DNA of 64,000 bases from the NCBI RefSeq assembly GCF_000756815.1, contig NZ_CCVW01000001.1:982001-1046000 (forward strand), written 5' to 3'. Positions 42,601 to 51,764 of the stretch are shown here, in pieces. Source of the stretch: Legionella massiliensis. GTDB taxonomy: Bacteria; Pseudomonadota; Gammaproteobacteria; Legionellales; Legionellaceae. The first letter of the stretch is position 1, and every line of letters starts with the position of its first letter. The notes under the pieces are model-generated. The model saw only the letters and a list, made by a program, of their open reading frames with translations, was not told where the DNA came from and did not search any database. The position numbers and the translations under genes were made by a program.

Positions 42601-42879
42601 AGCAAGTATCCCTATGAAGTGCTTAGGAAGGGGCTAAATACCTTGATTGCAGCACCAGAAATGATTAACTATCGTGAATCTTGTCTAAGGTTGGCCAATA
42701 GCTTTAATGAGAAACGCATCACTGAATTAGAGCTTTGTCAGCCGCAAAGCCAGGATAGAGTGGTGGAGACTGGCGCTTCGAGCTCTCGGTTCTTCAAGCC
42801 CTTGCGTCCGGGAGATAGGATGGTGTCTGCAGCTCAAAGCTCAAATTTAGCTACGGCGTTCTTACCCCATCCACTCTAA
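39616..42879 (+). CDS. Ankyrin-repeat effector candidate with internal duplication
   Basis: 1087 residues from the ATG after AGGAAGTG. The first half (to about 515) and second half (about 525-1080) share the same plan. Each has a Ser-rich start (STSSSSSRSS, SASASSSC), then WQ.L.Q.HLP.FY.PS...NEQW..FYQ. Next come hydrophobic helices with LHHRL, then ankyrin repeats (for example GETPLWVAAKNDRLAIVELLLQAGAEANQAN, GLTPLDVAVRFGHLAGVDRLLQ). Each ends with a module containing PIGY..KG and LFASGLYIS / LFTSGLYIS. Ankyrins mediate protein binding. The duplication is visible over several hundred residues. No catalytic motif was found. Confidence 0.82.
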   Translation: MPGELSTSSSSSRSSLIDWQMLVQRHLPFFYNPSMRATNEQWEGFYQSHLIEIFGAFYSPSVLGSVEPLQLPLLLSEPEQKRFLHKLMLRLMELSNFDTQPLDLAILLHHRLSDSFAKALYDHAIKHVTGLSPLHWALICRQPITAEMATKINSRCARPPLHLAACFNDPELISSLVGLGANINLANYQGLTACYLAAEGGQTAAVERIVQIDGFAVHQKSFSGETPLWVAAKNDRLAIVELLLQAGAEANQANIFGITPLFTAVERGHIAIVKRLLLQEGIAVNRTGNQPNTLLQLAADNNHIEIIKLLIAHGASDGMVVLKKAIEEGNTKVIDALFASGLYISPQNSPSWLQQELFKRLKRNRQGGTYLMPIGYDSQGKCLLRDALEGNSEALSYFDSNYQKDSQALMVWFKNAGKNAAFFHLALKLVTARLAKETGCSEFFELERALISGHIDDLASQFSYKMFQRWLSALTTAPEMVNFSERFLMLTKEFQERHIAEFMPVLEEASEPGPTSETLSASASSSCNWQELMQSHLPSFYKPSEQRSNEQWQKFYQHSLKRLFKGFYPRTKKLWLDFFSMDAQQAPPSLESVQEELILELKSLWRDSALNLATFLHHRLPENLAKALYDYALTQESDLSPLHWALIFNQPIRVEMATGMKSLNNPPLLHLATVLNNPSLIDNLLKLGAEVNITSFQNQETSCFIAARHGRVAMLERLLQIEGIDINQANFHGLTPLDVAVRFGHLAGVDRLLQEKEIALNAAGTALGISPHCIAYEGRSAVVERLLQEGVNVQQVNSAFSAAVKNKLHSTINVLLRYGTKVGMEVLEDSVRKANTKRVDALFTSGLYISSRNTPPWLENELRKRIGKNTAFRENSLQERALSVLEETLFDESQIPSQIKGLVKNAVMPIGYTPKGRCIVPEAAAGQLQALAYFEAGIQKNPKVYAAWFRDAGQDREVFQLALNLLTARSLLIEFNAEERDALYSGRISDLEVLYSKYPYEVLRKGLNTLIAAPEMINYRESCLRLANSFNEKRITELELCQPQSQDRVVETGASSSRFFKPLRPGDRMVSAAQSSNLATAFLPHPL

Positions 42880-42891
42880 TGCATCTAAGGA

Positions 42892-43169
42892 AAACCTTGA
42901 TTACACTGCGCTCTGAGGAATCCTGGCATTTTTTTAAACAGGAAGCATGTGCCATATAAGTTCTTCCTGTTCTTTTGTGTGTCATTCCCGCGTAGGCGGG
43001 AAACCATCGTGCAAACAAAGTGAGGAACCACTTTGAGAAATAGTTTCCCGCCTACGCGGGAATGACACAAATATAAGTCAAAGTAACTTATTAATGTCCA
43101 TATAGGTATCTAAATGATACTTTGATTAAAAAAATGTCAGGATCACTCAGCGCTGCTTAATCAAGGTTT
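42892..43169. repeat. 278-bp inverted-repeat element with nested palindrome
   Basis: Outer ends AAACCTTGATTA and TAATCAAGGTTT continue as an imperfect inverted repeat of about 40 bp (GCGCT.TGAG..ATCCTG.CATTTTTTT). Inside, 42979-43068 is a palindrome with GTGTCATTCCCGCGTAGGCG arms related to family A but with a different loop. A lone AAACCTTGATTAC fragment lies at 28369. Confidence 0.65.
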
Positions 43170-43212
43170 CATTTTAAAAAAAGACTACGGACTGCTCGGA
43201 GCAAGATAAATT

Positions 43213-46200
43213 TTAGTTCGTATTTTTATCAAGAAAATCACGACATTGCTCCATGACCAACTCTTTCTCATTATCGACAGTAATCATATGATAGCTATCT
43301 TCTAAGATAGTTTGTTCTACAACAGATGAGGAAATACCCCCGGCAATTACCTCAATATTTTTTAAACTAGCGATATCATCCTCTTTAGCATGCATAATTA
43401 ATGTTGGGCAGGTGACTAACGATAAATTTCTAACAGCTACTTTAGCTAATCGACGTGCCTGATAAATATCATAAAAAGATATCTGTGCACCTCCAGAAAT
43501 AGAAACTGATTTCTCCTGCATCAATTTTGCAGAATAAGCTCTGCGTTCTAGATTTTTAATCCCGAAAGGCTCTGTCTCAGGAAGGGATAATCTATAACGT
43601 AATGGTGAGTAATAGACCAATGGAATTAACGATCTTTTCCAGTCAGTACTCCAACCATCGGTAAACAGCGCGGTTGAAAGAAGTAGTAAGGCGGATGGCT
43701 TGTTTTGCAATAGTTCAGCCAGTCTCAGCGCGACAACAGCTCCAAGACTCAATCCACAAAGTGCAACCGATTTATATCGACTATTCATTGAATAGAAAAT
43801 CCCCAAGGCATCGCGAATCCAACTCTCTGAGCGATTGAATATTTTCTTTTTAACATCATAGTGATAACCCTCAATGAGTGGGATCTCAACTGAATAACCC
43901 GCTTCATTGAGATTTTTAGCTAAATCAAGAACTTCTAATGGGCTGCCGTTTAATCCATAGAAAAGCAATACGGCATTCTCGCCTCCTTCCAAATAAATAT
44001 AATCCCTATTGAAACTCTGTCTTCTAATCAATGGTTTCTGATCAACGATATTCTTAGCTTCAAGTGTTTTGCTGGCATCAGCTATTACTGGATTACTCTC
44101 GGTAGTAACTATCTCCCTCAACAGATAGGCTACTGCATTTTCTATGTTTGGATTATCAAACACTAAAGTATTGCTTATAGTGATTGACGAACCGAGCATA
44201 GTTTGCAAAACATTTTTAAACTCCATTGCCATGATTGAGTCCATACCTAATTCAAAGAAGTTCTTTTTGATATCCAAACTATCAGGCTTAGAAATATTTA
44301 ATATTTTGGCTAACACCCCTTTAATTTTATCAGTTAGAACTTGTTCACGACGCTCTGTAGGTGTTGCTGCAAGTAAACTAATCCAAGTACCTTGATTTAG
44401 GGTTTGAGGAATCACGCGAGGGGCAAAATGGGCTAGATAGGGATTGCTTGGAGAAACAACTTTAGACCAATCAATTTCCATAACTCCAACTAGGGCTTTA
44501 GGCGTACTAAGTAGTTCATCCATTGTCGCAAAAGCAGGTTGTGTTTTAAGTGCTGTTAGACCTTGTGCCTTATGCACTGCTTCAAGTCCTGCTGCCATTC
44601 CCACAGTACTAAAGGGCCCCCAATTGATACTTAGGGCTGAAAGCCCTTGTTGGCGGCGTTTCATTGCCAACCCATTCATAAAGGCATTGGCTGCTGAATA
44701 ATTACTTTGGCCGGGATTACCCAACATAGACGATATGGATGAGAACAAAACAAAACAATCCAGAGTTAGAGCTTGGCTCAGTTCATCAAGGTTCTTAGCG
44801 CCCTGAACCTTCGGTGTCAGAACAACATCAAAATCCTCCTCACTTAAATTCAAAAGCAATCCATCATGCAGGACTCCTGCCGCATGAAAAATCCCTTTTA
44901 AAGAGAAACCACTTTGAGCAATCGCATCAAAGACCTCCTTTAATGCCTTTTTATCAGCCACATCTGTTGCATAGTGGGTAATACTGACTCCATTGGATTG
45001 CTGTTGCTCCATCCATAGCCTTAGCTCAGTTGTGGCTTCGCTTCGGCTAGTTAATGCCAAGTGTTTCACGCCTTGTGCAAGCAGATGTTTAGCTAACTCA
45101 AATCCTAGACCACCAGTACCGCCAGTAATTAAATAAGTCGCATCAGCCTGATATTGAAAGGACTGGGCTAAGGCTGAATCTTCATCGGCATTAATTAAAT
45201 GAGGTACATAAACCGACTGTCCGCGTAAGATGACTTGTGGCTCGGGCAAGGAATTAGTACCAATCAAATTCAGAACTAGGTCCAAAGGCTCTTTGTCTTT
45301 AACATCAATCAGATAGCAAGGAATATTATTGGCTTCTTGACGCAGGCTTCGCCAAAAACCAAGGGCTTGGCTATGGTCTGGATTGATCTCATCTTTTGCA
45401 TTAACACTAAAGGCTTGTTGAGTCACTAAGGTAAAACTCAAGGGTTTAGATACCAATAGTTTTTTTGCCAAAGAAACCAGAGTTTTAAAATTATTCTCAT
45501 AAACAAAAACTATATGGCGATTGCTTAGATCTTCTTCACTAGAATCCTTAACCATCAATACGTCTCGATTGGCTTTCAACGCAGGAGACCAGTTGTATAA
45601 TTCATAATGCTCAACATAACGGCCTAATGCTTCTTTCTTCGCTAGCAGAAGCTTTTCCAGCGCTTGTTTGGTTACTGCATAGGCAACGAAACCCTTTATC
45701 TCTGCTATTAACATGCCATTATTATCAGTGATTTTAATATCCGCATTTAAAGCATGCTCATCACGATTGATTAGAGTCACTTCAGCCCAGATTAAGCCCG
45801 ACGCTTTTTGATACCAATCCAGGCGTCCGATAGCCAAAGGAATATAAGTAGCATTCAGTTCCTCACTCAGCGCTAAAGCTACTGCCTGAAAAACGCCATC
45901 AAGTAAGGCTGGGTGGAAATAGTCGTTATTGGAACGCTGTTCATTTTTAATCGCTACTAAGGCTTTATTGTGTCCTGTAAAGGCTTCTTGAATGGCTTGG
46001 AAAGCATCACCATAAACTAATCCTACTTGCTTAAAGCGTTGATACAAGGTTTTCATATCAACCTGAGCCAAGGTACTTTTTATCGCCGCTAAATCGATAA
46101 CTTCATATCCAGGGTTTAATAATGATTCCAATTCAAAATCAGCATGATGGCTCCAAGCTAAAGCATCTTTTGGTTTAGCATAAATCGAACCTTGATAGCT

Positions 46201-49200
46201 ATTATTTGTTCTAGGCTCTAAGTTCACCTCATAGTCTGTAATTCCATTTAAAGCTAAAGGAGTCTGAAATGAAATGTCTTTTACCCTTAAAGGCGAGTCA
46301 CCCAACGCTTCTACTCCAGAAGCTAAGGCAGTTTCTATAAACCCTGCTGCGGGAAATATAATATGGTCAAATACACGATGATCTTTTAAATAATCCAAAT
46401 CATTTAAAACGAGTTGATTGAGGAAGCGAAGGTCATCGCTATGGCCTGGCTGTTTGGCGCCCAAGAGCTCATGAACCATCTCTCCATAGGCTAAGGTCTT
46501 TTTCTTTTTAATCGCCAACCAGTGGGATTGCATTTCAAAGCGATAGGTTGGCAGGCTGACTTTCGATAATCTTGAAAGATAGGATGCATAATAAGACTTC
46601 CAATCGATATCCTTACCACTTAAATAAACGCTTAGCACATCATCTTCACTAGGCTTCTCCTCAGATTGCATAGTGTCAATTGGGCTAATTTGTCCTAACT
46701 TCTCAATTAACTCTTTTTTGCTAGTTGCTGTAACCGCAATACGCCATTGTAAATGAGCACGTCCTACCGCTGCGGTATAACATAGGTCTGCTAGTGAGGC
46801 GTCAGTCATCGCCAAGAATTCTTGGTAGGCCTTGATTAGCGAATCCAATGAGAATTTAGTTTTTGCAGATAAGACAAAGACATGTGCTGGAGGTAAGGGC
46901 AGTCCACTATCTTTGGTTTGTAAAGGTGCTTCCTCCATAATGATGTGTGCATTGGTACCACTAAAGCCAAAAGAACTGACTGCCGCCCTAAATTTTTTAT
47001 CTGGGTTGATAGTCCCAAGCTGGGTGTTAATTTGCATGTTGTTGTTTATTTTTATTTTAGGATTCAGTGTATTGAAATTTATTTGAGGAGGAATGGTCCT
47101 GTGCTGCAGACATAAAAGCACTTTAATAAACCCAGCCATACCTGCAGCAGCTTCAAGGTGGCCGATATTGGCTTTCACAGAGCCTAATAGCAAAGGTTGT
47201 TTTCGTTGATTGTTAAATATTTTTTTAATCGAGTTCACTTCAATTGGATCACCCAAACTGGTACCTGTGCCATGGCATTCGATGTAATCAATCTCTGTTG
47301 CATCAATCTTCGAGCGTTCAAGAGCATTACGAATTAACTGCTGTTGCGCTTGTCCATTGGGAACAGTGAGGCCACTGGATAAACCATCATGCGCGACAGA
47401 TGAGCCTTTAATCACTCCGATAATGTGGTCCTTATCACGTAGTGCATCGCTTAAGCGTTTTAGAATGACAACGCCACATCCTTCTCCGCGAACATAGCCA
47501 TCGGCATTGGCATCGAAGGTTTTACATTTTCCATCTGGGGCAAGCATGCCTGCCTGAGAAAAACTGATAAATAACTCGGGGCTTAAAATAGCATTCACGC
47601 CACCAGAAACAGCCAAATTACAAAGTTTATTCTGCAGAGATAAACAAGCTTGATCTATAGCGGCTAAAGAAGAGGAACAAGCAGTGTCTACCGCGAAACA
47701 GGGTCCCTGAAACCCATAAAAGAAAGACAAGCGCCCACTGGCAGTACTTGTTGCGTTTCCCGTACTAAAATAGGGGCTGATTGACTTAGAATCAGTGTTT
47801 TCATAAATACAGTGCTCGTAGTCATGGGTTGAAATTCCGATAAATACCCCAGTATTAGAGCTCACTAAATCACTGACATTGATATTGGCATTTTCAAAGG
47901 CTAGCCAGGTATGTTTCAAGAGTAAGCGTTGCTGGGGATCAAGGAGCTCAGCTTCTTTAGGGCTAATATTAAAAAATGCTGCATCGAATTGATCAATCCC
48001 TTCAATAAATCCCCCTTTGCGGGTACATATTCCCCCTTTTTGACCTTGGATAGGGCTGTAATAGTCATTGATGTCAAAGCGTTCAGCGGGGATGTCTGTT
48101 ACGGAGTCGCGTCCCTGGATCAAATTGTCCCAAAATTCATTAACATCATTAGCGCCAGGAAATACACAACTCATACCGATTACTGCAATGGGTTCTTGAG
48201 TAGTTAAACTTGCAACTGAGTTTGGTTTAAACTCTTTGATATTATCTCTATTAGTTATTTCAGGAAATAATTGAGAAATTAGTGCTGAAGCTGCTACCTG
48301 TATTGAGGGAAAATTGAAGAGAAAGTCTTCATCAATATCAATGTCATTACCTAGTTCTTGAGCAATTTTTTCTTTTAATTGAATAGCTTTTATGGAATCA
48401 AAACCAAGCTCAAAAAGCCCTCTATCTAGCGGAATTGCTTTGGGATTCTGAACGTCTAATAAATGACTGACTTCATTCTGAAGCAGGGTACTTAAGGTCG
48501 ATTGACGTATCTCGCTTTTGACTTCTTGTAGTTGATTCAACCAGGTTTCTTTAGCTGGTTTAATTGCTTGTGTTCTAACTAGGATTGGTTGTTTGAATTC
48601 GCCATGGTAAAGAATAGTCAATTCATTTTTAGCTATTTTCTCAGCACATGAGCGGCGTTGTAATTTTCCACTGGTTGTTTTGGGGATCTTTTTGGGGGGA
48701 ATGAAATAGATATTATTGGCTGTAAAATGAAAGGATTTAGCGAGGTGTTGTTGAATTTTCTCAGCAATAATCCGGTAATTTTCTTCAGATTCTCTATCTT
48801 TTATCTCACAGACAAGCGTTATTTGCTCTTGACCATCCTTCAATTCTGAATAGGCAATGACGTTGCCTTGGCGAATCTTATCAGAGCTTAAAGTCACTTG
48901 ATTCTCAAGATCCTGCGGGTAAAAATTTTGTCCATTAATAATAATTAAATCTTTTTTTCGACCGCAAACAAACAATTCATTTTTATACATAAATCCTAAG
49001 TCACCAGTGTATAAATAATCCTTGTTGTCACCATTAATTTTATTGTGAAATGTGAGTTCAGTTGCTTCTTCATTATGATAGTAGCCTTGAGCAACGGATT
49101 CACCATGCACCCAAATTTCACCTACCTCGCCCTCTGGACATTCTAAGCGGGTCTGCTCATTAATGATTTTGAGCATCATTTGCGGAACACCGGAACTTAC

Positions 49201-50376
49201 TATTTTTACTCCATTCGTATCATCAGTTAACTGCATGATGTTTTTTGTTAGCATTTCTGGGTCGATTGAAACAATTTCCTCAGGTTCCATAATGGGTTTT
49301 GCTGTCACCATGAGTGTCGCTTCTGCCAAACCATAACAAGGGAAGATAGCTCCGCGTTTTAAGCCTGATGATTGAAAGGTTTGATAAAATCGATTAACTG
49401 TATTGTAGTTAATGGGTTCAGAGCCATTAGCAATAACTTCAAGGGCGCTGAGGTCAAGTTGGGAAAGATCCAGACGATCAGCTTGTTTGACACATAATTC
49501 AAAAGCAAAATTAGGCGCTCCAGTTGAGGTGCAATGATAGGCTGACATGTATTGCAGCCATTTCGTTGGGTGAGCTATAAAATCGATTGTAGACATTAAG
49601 GTTGACGTAAACCCGCCATAGAAAGGTTCCAGTATTCCGGCGATTAACCCCATGTCGTGATAGGGGGGTAACCATGAAAATTTATGGCTTTGTGAATGAT
49701 GTCTTAAGGCGTTATAGATAACGTTGAAATTGTCTAGCAAATTACCATGAGAAACCATAACTCCCTTAGGGTTTCCCGTAGAGCCAGATGTATATTGTAT
49801 AAAGGCATTAGATTTGCTGTTTTTTTGATTAAGTGGCTCTAATTTCACAGCATTAATACTAAATCTTTCTTCGCTAGCCATTAAGGGGATCTGTTGCGAT
49901 TTTAAATAGGTCAACATAGACGCAGTTTCTTCACTGATACCTGCCGCAAATTTTATGCTCTTAGGTAGAAAGCGATTAACAGTCATTCCTTTTGTTAACT
50001 TAGAAATTATTTCTTTATCACAAATTACTAGTTTAGGATTAGCATCCTTAAGAATGTGAATAAAGCGCTCCGTCATTGCTTTACTGACAGGAGGAAATAC
50101 GGGGACCGCCACGGTACCAGCGTATAGACAAGCATAGAAACTAATGATGTATTCTAATCCTTGTTTTGCTCCTAAAATAACGGTATCTCCGGGCTCAGTG
50201 ACCTCCTGTATTAAATAAGCTAATTTCGTTACTTCGTTTGCAAAATCCTGGTAATTTAAACAGTTGGTAGAACCATCGGTATTGATAAACCTATAGGCTA
50301 TCCCTTCTGGATTATATTCTGAATTTATAAAAACTATATCAGCAACGTTTTTAACGTTCTTTTTAGAGTCGAACAT
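43213..50376 (-). CDS. FAAL-ACP-KS-DH-KR-ACP-thioesterase polyketide synthase without acyltransferase
   Basis: 2387 residues. FAAL (1 to about 600): YTSGSTGNPKG, APNFAFELC, YTGDLGF, GRKKDLIIINGQNFYP. ACP1: ELGFDSIKAIQ (Ser near 658). KS (about 727-1150): DTACSSS, ECHGTGTS, KANIGHLEAAAG. An AT is absent: the post-KS linker runs straight into LSGKDIDWKSYY..SLPTYRFEMQSHW. DH (about 1300-1570): LKDHRVFDHIIFP and HPALLDGVFQA. A structural KR half precedes KR (about 1745-1940) with TGGTGGLG and catalytic FSSISSMLGNPGQSNYSAAN. ACP2: ELGMDSIMAME (about 2043). Alpha/beta-hydrolase thioesterase (2125-2387): GLSLGA, HAKEDD, SYHMI. It predicts activation of a fatty acid, one two-carbon extension, ketoreduction, dehydration and hydrolytic release. 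The desaturase gene is 16 nt upstream. Confidence 0.9.
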   Translation of the reverse strand: MFDSKKNVKNVADIVFINSEYNPEGIAYRFINTDGSTNCLNYQDFANEVTKLAYLIQEVTEPGDTVILGAKQGLEYIISFYACLYAGTVAVPVFPPVSKAMTERFIHILKDANPKLVICDKEIISKLTKGMTVNRFLPKSIKFAAGISEETASMLTYLKSQQIPLMASEERFSINAVKLEPLNQKNSKSNAFIQYTSGSTGNPKGVMVSHGNLLDNFNVIYNALRHHSQSHKFSWLPPYHDMGLIAGILEPFYGGFTSTLMSTIDFIAHPTKWLQYMSAYHCTSTGAPNFAFELCVKQADRLDLSQLDLSALEVIANGSEPINYNTVNRFYQTFQSSGLKRGAIFPCYGLAEATLMVTAKPIMEPEEIVSIDPEMLTKNIMQLTDDTNGVKIVSSGVPQMMLKIINEQTRLECPEGEVGEIWVHGESVAQGYYHNEEATELTFHNKINGDNKDYLYTGDLGFMYKNELFVCGRKKDLIIINGQNFYPQDLENQVTLSSDKIRQGNVIAYSELKDGQEQITLVCEIKDRESEENYRIIAEKIQQHLAKSFHFTANNIYFIPPKKIPKTTSGKLQRRSCAEKIAKNELTILYHGEFKQPILVRTQAIKPAKETWLNQLQEVKSEIRQSTLSTLLQNEVSHLLDVQNPKAIPLDRGLFELGFDSIKAIQLKEKIAQELGNDIDIDEDFLFNFPSIQVAASALISQLFPEITNRDNIKEFKPNSVASLTTQEPIAVIGMSCVFPGANDVNEFWDNLIQGRDSVTDIPAERFDINDYYSPIQGQKGGICTRKGGFIEGIDQFDAAFFNISPKEAELLDPQQRLLLKHTWLAFENANINVSDLVSSNTGVFIGISTHDYEHCIYENTDSKSISPYFSTGNATSTASGRLSFFYGFQGPCFAVDTACSSSLAAIDQACLSLQNKLCNLAVSGGVNAILSPELFISFSQAGMLAPDGKCKTFDANADGYVRGEGCGVVILKRLSDALRDKDHIIGVIKGSSVAHDGLSSGLTVPNGQAQQQLIRNALERSKIDATEIDYIECHGTGTSLGDPIEVNSIKKIFNNQRKQPLLLGSVKANIGHLEAAAGMAGFIKVLLCLQHRTIPPQINFNTLNPKIKINNNMQINTQLGTINPDKKFRAAVSSFGFSGTNAHIIMEEAPLQTKDSGLPLPPAHVFVLSAKTKFSLDSLIKAYQEFLAMTDASLADLCYTAAVGRAHLQWRIAVTATSKKELIEKLGQISPIDTMQSEEKPSEDDVLSVYLSGKDIDWKSYYASYLSRLSKVSLPTYRFEMQSHWLAIKKKKTLAYGEMVHELLGAKQPGHSDDLRFLNQLVLNDLDYLKDHRVFDHIIFPAAGFIETALASGVEALGDSPLRVKDISFQTPLALNGITDYEVNLEPRTNNSYQGSIYAKPKDALAWSHHADFELESLLNPGYEVIDLAAIKSTLAQVDMKTLYQRFKQVGLVYGDAFQAIQEAFTGHNKALVAIKNEQRSNNDYFHPALLDGVFQAVALALSEELNATYIPLAIGRLDWYQKASGLIWAEVTLINRDEHALNADIKITDNNGMLIAEIKGFVAYAVTKQALEKLLLAKKEALGRYVEHYELYNWSPALKANRDVLMVKDSSEEDLSNRHIVFVYENNFKTLVSLAKKLLVSKPLSFTLVTQQAFSVNAKDEINPDHSQALGFWRSLRQEANNIPCYLIDVKDKEPLDLVLNLIGTNSLPEPQVILRGQSVYVPHLINADEDSALAQSFQYQADATYLITGGTGGLGFELAKHLLAQGVKHLALTSRSEATTELRLWMEQQQSNGVSITHYATDVADKKALKEVFDAIAQSGFSLKGIFHAAGVLHDGLLLNLSEEDFDVVLTPKVQGAKNLDELSQALTLDCFVLFSSISSMLGNPGQSNYSAANAFMNGLAMKRRQQGLSALSINWGPFSTVGMAAGLEAVHKAQGLTALKTQPAFATMDELLSTPKALVGVMEIDWSKVVSPSNPYLAHFAPRVIPQTLNQGTWISLLAATPTERREQVLTDKIKGVLAKILNISKPDSLDIKKNFFELGMDSIMAMEFKNVLQTMLGSSITISNTLVFDNPNIENAVAYLLREIVTTESNPVIADASKTLEAKNIVDQKPLIRRQSFNRDYIYLEGGENAVLLFYGLNGSPLEVLDLAKNLNEAGYSVEIPLIEGYHYDVKKKIFNRSESWIRDALGIFYSMNSRYKSVALCGLSLGAVVALRLAELLQNKPSALLLLSTALFTDGWSTDWKRSLIPLVYYSPLRYRLSLPETEPFGIKNLERRAYSAKLMQEKSVSISGGAQISFYDIYQARRLAKVAVRNLSLVTCPTLIMHAKEDDIASLKNIEVIAGGISSSVVEQTILEDSYHMITVDNEKELVMEQCRDFLDKNTN

Positions 50377-50392
50377 ATAATCTCACTTATCC

Positions 50393-51310
50393 TTAGGAGG
50401 ATTGATGCTTTTTTGCTTTATTGTCTAACTGTACTTGGGTGGGAATTTTTATTTCTTTAATAAAACCAAACCAGGACAAGAACTTGATAAGCCCAAAAGA
50501 AATATCTATTTGCCATTTTTTTAGGCCGTGTTTTGCGGAGCTTGGAAAAGCATGATGACCGTTATGCCAACCCTCACCATAAGCTAAGATAGCAAATAAC
50601 CAATTATTTCTGCTTTGATCCTTCGTATCAAAATCCTTCTTTCCCCATAAATGACATACTGAATTAATTGACCAGGTTACATGTTGTTGTAGACATACTC
50701 TAACCAGTCCGCAGACGATGAGTCCTTCCCAGAAATGGTACCAGCTCATATAAATTAACCCATTCAAAATAGCGGGTATTAATAGCCCGAGGGACGCGAT
50801 TACAGAATAATGTTTATTGATAATTTTAAGGTCAGGATCCGTAAGCAGATCCAGAATATAATGACGCCAACTTTCAATAATATGGGTCGTCATCCATCCC
50901 ATATGGGCATGATAAAAACCGAACCATGAAAATTTATCATTAATAAGAGGAGTATGGGGATCTCCCTCTGATTCGGTAAATTTATGATGGCGACGATGCG
51001 CTGCAACCCAGAAAAAAGGAGATCCTTCAAAAGCCATGCATCCAAAACAAACAAAAATAATTTTTAGCAATCGGGTTGATTTAAATGAATGATGAGTTAA
51101 TAGCCTATGAAAGCCAATGGTCACACCAAACACGGTGCAACTATAGCAAATTAAAAACAAAACAAGGGTGGCAGTTCCAATGGAAAAAAGCATTCCTGAA
51201 ATAATACTGTAAATTGTTGCTATGATAGGAACCCAAATAATTATTTCTGCATAAATTATTTCCGAACGATTAAGTCCTCTGTAGGGGTACAACTTATCTA
51301 TTTTTAACAT
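50393..51310 (-). CDS. Membrane fatty-acid desaturase (delta-9 type)
   Basis: 305 residues with hydrophobic segments on either side of the three histidine boxes: HRLLTHHSF, HRRHHKFTE and GWHNGHHAFP. The WVAAHRRHHK and GEGWHNGHH boxes match acyl-CoA/acyl-ACP delta-9 desaturases of the membrane FADS superfamily, which use a di-iron centre and oxygen. It ends 16 nt before the FAAL-PKS start, and that gene's ribosome site follows its stop, so they form one operon. It may desaturate the acyl chain before or after loading on ACP1; related desaturases act with FAAL/ACP pairs in terminal alkene or alkyne pathways (inference). Confidence 0.9.
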   Translation of the reverse strand: MLKIDKLYPYRGLNRSEIIYAEIIIWVPIIATIYSIISGMLFSIGTATLVLFLICYSCTVFGVTIGFHRLLTHHSFKSTRLLKIIFVCFGCMAFEGSPFFWVAAHRRHHKFTESEGDPHTPLINDKFSWFGFYHAHMGWMTTHIIESWRHYILDLLTDPDLKIINKHYSVIASLGLLIPAILNGLIYMSWYHFWEGLIVCGLVRVCLQQHVTWSINSVCHLWGKKDFDTKDQSRNNWLFAILAYGEGWHNGHHAFPSSAKHGLKKWQIDISFGLIKFLSWFGFIKEIKIPTQVQLDNKAKKHQSS

Positions 51311-51377
51311 GTCATTTCTACTATAAAACTCTTAATGACAAAATAATTAATCCATGAATGATTTGTCGTTTACTTGG

Positions 51378-51764
51378 TTACATATCAGCCACTCTGTTGG
51401 TCGTTTTGTTGGTTTTCTTATAAAAAAGAATGGGGTTTTCGTCCTTTATTGCGTGAATAATGGCGGCTACATTCTTGTAAACGCCATATGAGTTTGAGTG
51501 TTTATAAATAAATTTTGATAAGCAGGACTTGGAAAAGGCCTCGTAAAAATTTATAAATTTAATATTGTTTTTGTCTGTGTATCTGCTATTAATTTTTATA
51601 AAATTTATTTGGCTTATGAAGAAAACATTTTGATGAGCTCTTATCTCATTAACCAAGGTCGGTGTCATGACATATTTAACAGATGGTCTTAAACCTGCCG
51701 CAATTCCATTTTTATTAATACCGCGAGTAACCACTTTTATCGAATACGCCATCTCATAATCCAA
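51378..51764 (-). CDS. Small protein of unknown function upstream of the desaturase/PKS genes
   Basis: About 128 residues from a TTG seven bases after AGGAG; the ATG at MAYSIKVV four codons later is an alternative start. The N-terminus reads AYSIKVVTRGINKNGIAAGLRPSVKYVMTPTLVNEIRAHQNVFFI and the rest is basic and AT-rich. It ends 67 bp before the desaturase start and is probably in the same transcript. I do not recognise a catalytic motif. It could be a regulatory or accessory protein. Confidence 0.55.
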   Translation of the reverse strand: MDYEMAYSIKVVTRGINKNGIAAGLRPSVKYVMTPTLVNEIRAHQNVFFISQINFIKINSRYTDKNNIKFINFYEAFSKSCLSKFIYKHSNSYGVYKNVAAIIHAIKDENPILFYKKTNKTTNRVADM

